From: Oreohelix idahoensis | Taxonomy: Eukaryota > Mollusca > Gastropoda > Stylommatophora > Oreohelicidae | Direction: 5' to 3' | Assembly: GCA_024509875.1 (NCBI GenBank) | Contig: JAMPIV010012239.1 | Span: 141,001-205,000 of the forward strand | DNA: 64,000 bases | Shown here: positions 59,101-64,000 of the stretch, one piece after another | Layout of the letters: the number at the start of each line of letters is the position of its first letter | Numbering within the stretch: position 1 is the first letter of the stretch | The notes under the pieces: model-generated | The model's input: only the letters and a program-made list of their open reading frames with translations | Databases searched by the model: none | Told to the model about the DNA's origin: nothing | Translations under genes and position numbers: made by a program

Positions 59101-60675
59101 AACCTTCTAAAGAAGTATCTGGACAGGGAAATCCAGGAAGGAACACACTTAATGTCCTTGTCGATAGCAACAGGGATGAAGAATGAACCGCTCACATCCC
59201 ATGAGTATCCCTTGAAAACATGTGAGACACCGGCACATGTAAAAGTCAGTAAACACTTGACGAAAAAACAGAGGGAACAGGTTCAAAAGGTTCTGACTGA
59301 GCATACGGACGTGTTAACAGACAAACAGGGGCACACGAATTTGTTAGAATATGACATGAAACTAATAGACCCAACACCGATCTGTATGAGAGCCTACACG
59401 ATCCCGTTTGCCAAGGAGAAAGCTTTGAAAGAGGAGATTGAGTACCTATTAAAAGAAGGAATTATTTCTCATAGCGAATCTCCATATAGTTCCAGTGTGG
59501 TTTTGCTGAGAAAACCCTCTGGAGAACATCGTCTGTGTATAGATTACAGGAAACTGAATGCTGTCACAGAGAATCAGGTGGATCCATTACCTGACACAAA
59601 TCAATTATTTGCCAGGCTAAACAAGGCAAAATATTTTTCGAAGGTGGATCTGAGCAAAGGCTATTATCAGATTCCAGTGAAGCCTGAGGTCAGACCTTAT
59701 TTGGCGTTTAGCACTTCGGAAGGACATTACGAATTCAACATGTTACCTTTTGGGTTGAAAAATGCTCCGAGTGTATTTTCTAGGATGATGCGAAAATTGT
59801 TGGATCCACTAAATAACCCATGCATCACAAACTTTATGGATGACATCCTCATTGCTACAGAAACATTTGAGGAACACATTAACTCTTTGACTATGCTGTT
59901 CGATAGACTAAGAGAGGCTAATTTGACGGCTAGACCAACAAAATGTTGTATTGGTTGTAAAGAGTTGGAGTTCTTGGGACATACTGTGTTTCAGGGTAGT
60001 ATGACCCCTGACCCCAAGAACCTTGAAAAATTGCAGAGAGCACCTAGGCCACAAACAAAGAAAGACGTGAGATCTTTCGTGTCGTTGTGTGGATTCTATC
60101 AGAAATATATCAAAAATTTTAACTCTATTTGTGCTCCTCTGACGGATTTAACTCGCAAGGGAAATCCTGATAGAATTGTTTGGTCAGCCCAATGTGAATC
60201 AGCCTACCAAGAGTTAAAGGAAAAACTTACAAGCAAGCCTATCTTGAAATTACCTGATTTGAGTCAGGAATTTGTGGTGAGAAGTGACGCAAGCAATGTG
60301 GGCCTGGGGGCTACGTTGTTGCAAAGATCATCGTCACCAGAGGGAGAGCTGAACCCAGTCGCTTATGCTAGCCGCAAGTTAAACAAAGCGGAGCAAAACT
60401 ATTCAACAAGCGAAAAAGAATGTCTAGCTTTGATCTGGGCGATACGAAAGTTCCAGATCTATCTATATGGTAGAACATTCGTGGTCCAAACGGATCATCA
60501 GCCTCTCGTATTCTTATCACAGGCCAAGCATGAAAATGCCAGATTATTAAGATGGTCGTTATTATTACAGCCATATCAATTTACCATTGAATATATTCCA
60601 GGGTCACTGAACGTGGGTGCAGATTTCCTCAGTAGGCATCCATGTGATCCAAATCAGAGTATTCAGCAGGCGTAG
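56145..60675 (+). pseudogene. Gag-pol of element C
   Basis: Starts MADLAKFRSA with a ~40-residue module like those of A and B, then a charged coiled coil with an 18-residue repeat of the EREAEERKQAAEEKRLAA type (54-bp DNA repeat, about 56390-56545). Gag follows (about 56700-57400), ending with a CCHC-like knuckle whose last Cys is Ser (CKWCKREGHDIKFS). Protease DTG at about 57580. Integrase HHCC (about 58095-58240) and core with AVDIVG, TENGSQF (Asp position is Glu) and GQVERFN. GPY module (WQGPYTVL). RT with IDYRKLN and FMDD (about 59840). RNase H with VRSDAS, EKECLA and QTDHQPL. Lesions: stop near 56263, frameshifts near 56390 and 56535, TAG 56915, TAG 58843. Gag and pol overlap by 16 nt in different frames at 57535-57550, which may be natural. 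Confidence 0.9.
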
Positions 60676-60744
60676 GGAGTTGATTTTATCTATGTGTATC
60701 ACTGTTTGGAACTAGCATCAGGCAAGTTCTTATGTGGGGAGATG
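60676..60744 (+). other. Short 3' region and polypurine tract of element C
   Basis: Only about 70 bases separate the pol stop from the 3' LTR. TGTGGGGAGATG lies directly before it. The LTR start could be 60743 or 60745. Confidence 0.7.
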
Positions 60745-62787
60745 TGTGGTGAAGTACACTGATGCAACGATAAAATCATTAATTAATTATATATTAAAGT
60801 CAAAATAATAGCAGTAGAAATAAAATTAGTAAAGGTAACGCGTCTTCTTCCCTGCGCCAGAAAACGCATTGATTTAAGCAGGACAGAACATAGTGAGAAA
60901 TCTTATCGCCGCGTTGGTAGTATTAGCCTTTAAAAACGAGCCCGTCAAGGGTTAACGATAAAAATTTGAAACAAGCTACTAGCGTATTGGTTCCAGGAAA
61001 AATAGAAAGAATAAAACACACGAACGCATAAGATTGAGAGAGCGGACACCTGCTGCCGGCTTGTCAAGTGTTAGAGGTTTGAATTAGCTACTCGGGCCAA
61101 CAGTGCGAGACGATGCCGTTAGCTTGTGTCGAAAACGATGTCGCAAGTTTGAAAATTTAAAAATACCCCGCTAGCCCAATACATTTCTAACCACAGACAC
61201 TGTGGAAAAAAATATATATATACACACACCCATAATTACTTCCTATCGGGAAAAAGGAAGATCTGAGGCGAATTTTATAACATTTAAGTAGTGGAAACTT
61301 AGAAAACAACGAACACCAAAATGGAAAATATATAGAATTCTTTATTAATAGGATTAGGATCATAAAAGTTAGCTAGTCTAAGAGCTGGTCTTGTTCTGAT
61401 GGGTAATATGCTTTCTATCAAAAATCCGACAGATAAAAATAAAGTTATGGACAAAAGACGGTATTTGTTCGTACAGACAGACCAACACATGCTCGTTTGG
61501 ACTTGCACTAACGGTGACTTTTTTGACGCGTCCTTGAAAAAGGCAGGAAAGGGTTACATGTAGTCTGTTGTGGAAAGGGGCAGAAAAGGGGGAGAAAAAT
61601 TATGGGATGGCTTAACACAAAATATATTTAGCAGTAGAAATCTAAGAATGAGAGAGAAAAAAAAACTTGGTAGTGTCCCAAAATTCAAGTATGTTTTGCT
61701 TATAATTTCAAATTTCAAAATTGTCGTTCGTTTATTGGCCAAAGCCTTTCATATTATTAAGAAAATTCAACGGCTTGACGCCATTTGTAGAAGATAGTAC
61801 CGAGAGCAGGACGTTGTGTATTTCTGAAAAAAAGTGATTAGCCTTATTAAAGCAAATATGTATGAAAGTATAGGCATCACAGTCCAGCCAGCAGTACATC
61901 TGGAATCTGCTATTCAACGTACCTGTGTTTTTTTTTCACTGAATTCTGGTAAGACCGACATTATTCATATATTTTCTTTAAAAATGTGATTGAGAGATGC
62001 TGCCATCACGACTAAGTAATCAGGTCCCAAGCTGATTTATGCAGGGCTTGAAGGAGAATTAAGATAAAACACATTGCCAGTTTTGTAAATGCACATGTCT
62101 TGTGAAATAAAATGTTTTCGTAGGTGACCAGAGGGACACAGCTCACCTATCCCATTGTATGGTAGAAAAGAAAGATTAATAAGATTATTGCAGATGCAGT
62201 GCCGCCTTTGTAGGAGAGACATGTGAACAGCACTGGTAGACTGTGGAGTGGATGAGCTGGATTGGTCCATTGGATATGACACAGCTCTTTATTTCTAATG
62301 TATGCTGTTGTGTATATAAAACACAGTCTAAATAAGATATCACCCAGGAGACATTGTTTCATTATTACAGGATCTTATCTGGCACTAGTCCGGTGCCAGA
62401 GTTCTATGTGAAAGCTGTTGAGAAGTTTTGGAGGCCAGTAGTGATAGGGGTCGCCAGTATCTCCCCTATTACTTTTGGAGCAGTGGTCATTCGGCAGAAA
62501 GATATCAGACAGTTCCAATGGGCCAGATAAGTGAAATATCTGGTACCCTAACAGTACATCAGCTATAAGAGCAGCATACCCCTGTATTCAAGAAATAAAA
62601 TATTTCCATAGTGAAATAAACAGTGACATTAGATTGTAAAGAGACTGGGAGTGATTAAAGAATCCCAAACAGCCATCCAGTGTTAGAAACCAGTTATAGA
62701 CAGATTTTAGTAACACTATTAGTATAATTTAACAGTAATTGTTTGGACCCTTGTCCCTGTGGGTCTAAAATTTACATTTTGTATATA

Positions 62788-63974
62788 CGAGGGACGGTCA
62801 AAAAGTAATGCCTCGTAATTTTTAATTTCATTCAATAGGCAAGAAAACAGATAAAAATCACATTGAAATGTAGCCCCAAGTCTGAACTTCAAAAATTTAT
62901 TTCTTAATGTAGTCTCCGTTATTTGTTACAGTTTTTGTCCATCTTCTCACAAGGGCATGTATCCCCGCACGATTAAAATTTGTGTCCTTTTTTATAAACC
63001 ACTGGCGTACAGCGCGTTTAAGGGTCTCGGTGTCCACAAAGTGATGTCCGCAAAGATCTTCTTTCAGTGGTCCAAACAGATGGAAGTCAGAACGTGCAAG
63101 ATCGGGACTGTAAGGGGGAAGTGGTAATAATGTCCAGCCAAATTCTGCAATCACATCAATGGTGCGTTTAGCGGTGTGTGGCGTGGCATTATCATGCAAC
63201 AGTAGTGCAGTTCTCTGATCTTTTAATGGGTAAAGTCGCCGAAGATGACCTCTAAGTTTCTTCAAAGTTTCAATGTAACGGTCTGCATTCACCGTGTTTC
63301 CCTGTTCCAAGAAGTCGAGAAGAATCACACCCTTCTCATCCCAAAACACGGAGGCCATAACTTTCCCTACAGATGGTGAACTTTTGAACTTCTTTCTTGT
63401 CGGCGATGTTGTGTCTGTCTGTCAACATTCTGGGTACCCACCGTGCACAAACTTTTGAATAACCCAGGTCTTTAATGATGTTCTGGACACTGCCTTTACT
63501 AATGGACAACATGGAATAAAGTTCATCCAGTGTTACCCGACGGTCACCACGAATGATGCCATCAACTCGATGAATGTTATGTTGAGTCACTGCGGTAGAC
63601 GGACGGCCAGTCCGTTTTGCGTCAGCCATTGAAGATTGACCTACTTCAGCTTCGTCACAACGATGTACCCAACGTCGGACAGTGCTAACATCCACTGTTG
63701 AATCTCCATAAACATTCTTCAAACGTTCGTGGATGCGAATTTGGGTCTCGCCTTCAGCATTGAGGAATTCTATGACATAACGTTGTTTTAACCGAACGTC
63801 TTTGGCAGCCATTTTTAAACTGTTACAGTGGTGCCACCTGTTACTGAAACAGGTTGGTAATGCTATACAGTGCAGAAGAGTGTTTGAGGAATCCTGCTAA
63901 ATTTACAAATTGCACACGGATGCAGTATTTACATACATAAAAAATAGGAGGCATTACTTTTTGACCTTCCCTCG
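62788..63974 (-). mobile_element. mariner transposon (DD34D type), internally deleted
   Basis: Imperfect inverted repeats starting CGAGGGACGGTCAAAAAGT and, on the other strand, CGAGGGAAGGTCAAAAAGT, flanked by TA on both sides within a TA tract. 1,187 bp. Confidence 0.93.
62897..63812 (-). pseudogene. mariner transposase, deleted
   Basis: The N-terminal DNA-binding part (MAAKDVRLKQRYVIEF..., helix-turn-helix VDVSTVRRWVHR) runs from 63812 to about 63385. The catalytic part resumes near 63380 and ends with NNGDYIKK at 62897. The second Asp (LLHDNATPH) and third Asp (SPDLARSDFHLF) are 34 residues apart, the mariner signature. The region with the first Asp is missing: the junction near 63385 joins DKKEVQKF to a segment equivalent to the SSPSVGKVMASVFWD block. 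Short AAGTTCAAAAGTTC repeats at the junction suggest how it was lost. No active enzyme. Confidence 0.9.
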
Positions 63975-64000
63975 TATATATATATATATATATATATATA
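63975..64000. repeat. (TA)n tract at window end
   Basis: TA repeats continuing past the window, corresponding to the microsatellite at 52758-52854 in the other LTR. Confidence 0.95.

Larger units (their letters stand above)
60745..64000 (+). repeat. 3' LTR of element C, cut by the window end
   Basis: Matches 50150 onward, for example the ATTAATTAATTATATATTAA block and later segments, without the LINE and solo-LTR inserts. Interrupted by a mariner at 62788-63974, after which (TA)n continues to the window end. Confidence 0.87.

Overview
This window looks like transposon-dense intergenic DNA from an invertebrate animal. I find no convincing host protein gene, tRNA, rRNA or prokaryotic feature. 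Almost everything recognisable is mobile: Ty3/gypsy-class LTR retrotransposons, RTE-like LINE pieces, tRNA-derived SINEs, a piggyBac element, two Tc1/mariner-superfamily elements with a wide D-to-E spacing, a mariner, a TA-flanked nonautonomous element, and long (TA)n tracts. A marine lophotrochozoan, perhaps a mollusc or cephalopod, is my best guess. That is inferred only from the repeat mix and is not proven by any gene.

Layout. 1-1172: nothing recognised. 1173-17985: a three-level nest. An RTE-like LINE on the minus strand is split inside its reverse transcriptase by an LTR retrotransposon (element A, 2069-16217, LTRs of 709 bp, target duplication GTCAT). Element A is split in its RT/RNase H region by a piggyBac transposon (7898-13592, in a TTAA) whose three-exon transposase looks intact. 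19858-22745: another LINE fragment on the plus strand, split by a 2.35-kb solo LTR. 22916-33236: a 10.3-kb block bounded by near-identical inverted arms. It holds a Tc1/mariner-superfamily element with about 0.5-kb inverted repeats, itself invaded by a 168-bp insert and by a 1.17-kb TA-flanked element. It also holds a broken gene of a repetitive, unnamed animal protein family, split by a 2.26-kb solo LTR. 33237-37863: 4.6 kb in which I recognise nothing. 37864-45995: element B, minus strand, an LTR retrotransposon with virtually identical LTRs and one continuous gag-pol frame. 46369-49993: two SINE copies and a decayed second transposase copy of the wide-spacing type. 50150 to the window end: element C, a third LTR retrotransposon with long LTRs. 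Its 5' LTR contains a LINE fragment and a different solo LTR. Its 3' LTR contains a mariner and runs off the window.

All three LTR retrotransposons have the pol order protease - integrase - reverse transcriptase - RNase H. This is the Ty1/copia-like order in an otherwise Ty3/gypsy polyprotein, known from the Gmr1 group. All three also put a short N-terminal module and a charged coiled coil in front of Gag. Only B looks young; A carries three in-frame stops and a frameshift besides the piggyBac, and C has several lesions. The relative order of events in the first nest is LINE, then A, then piggyBac.

Support comes from translations, terminal repeats and target duplications read by eye. Similarity searches and copy-number counts were not possible.
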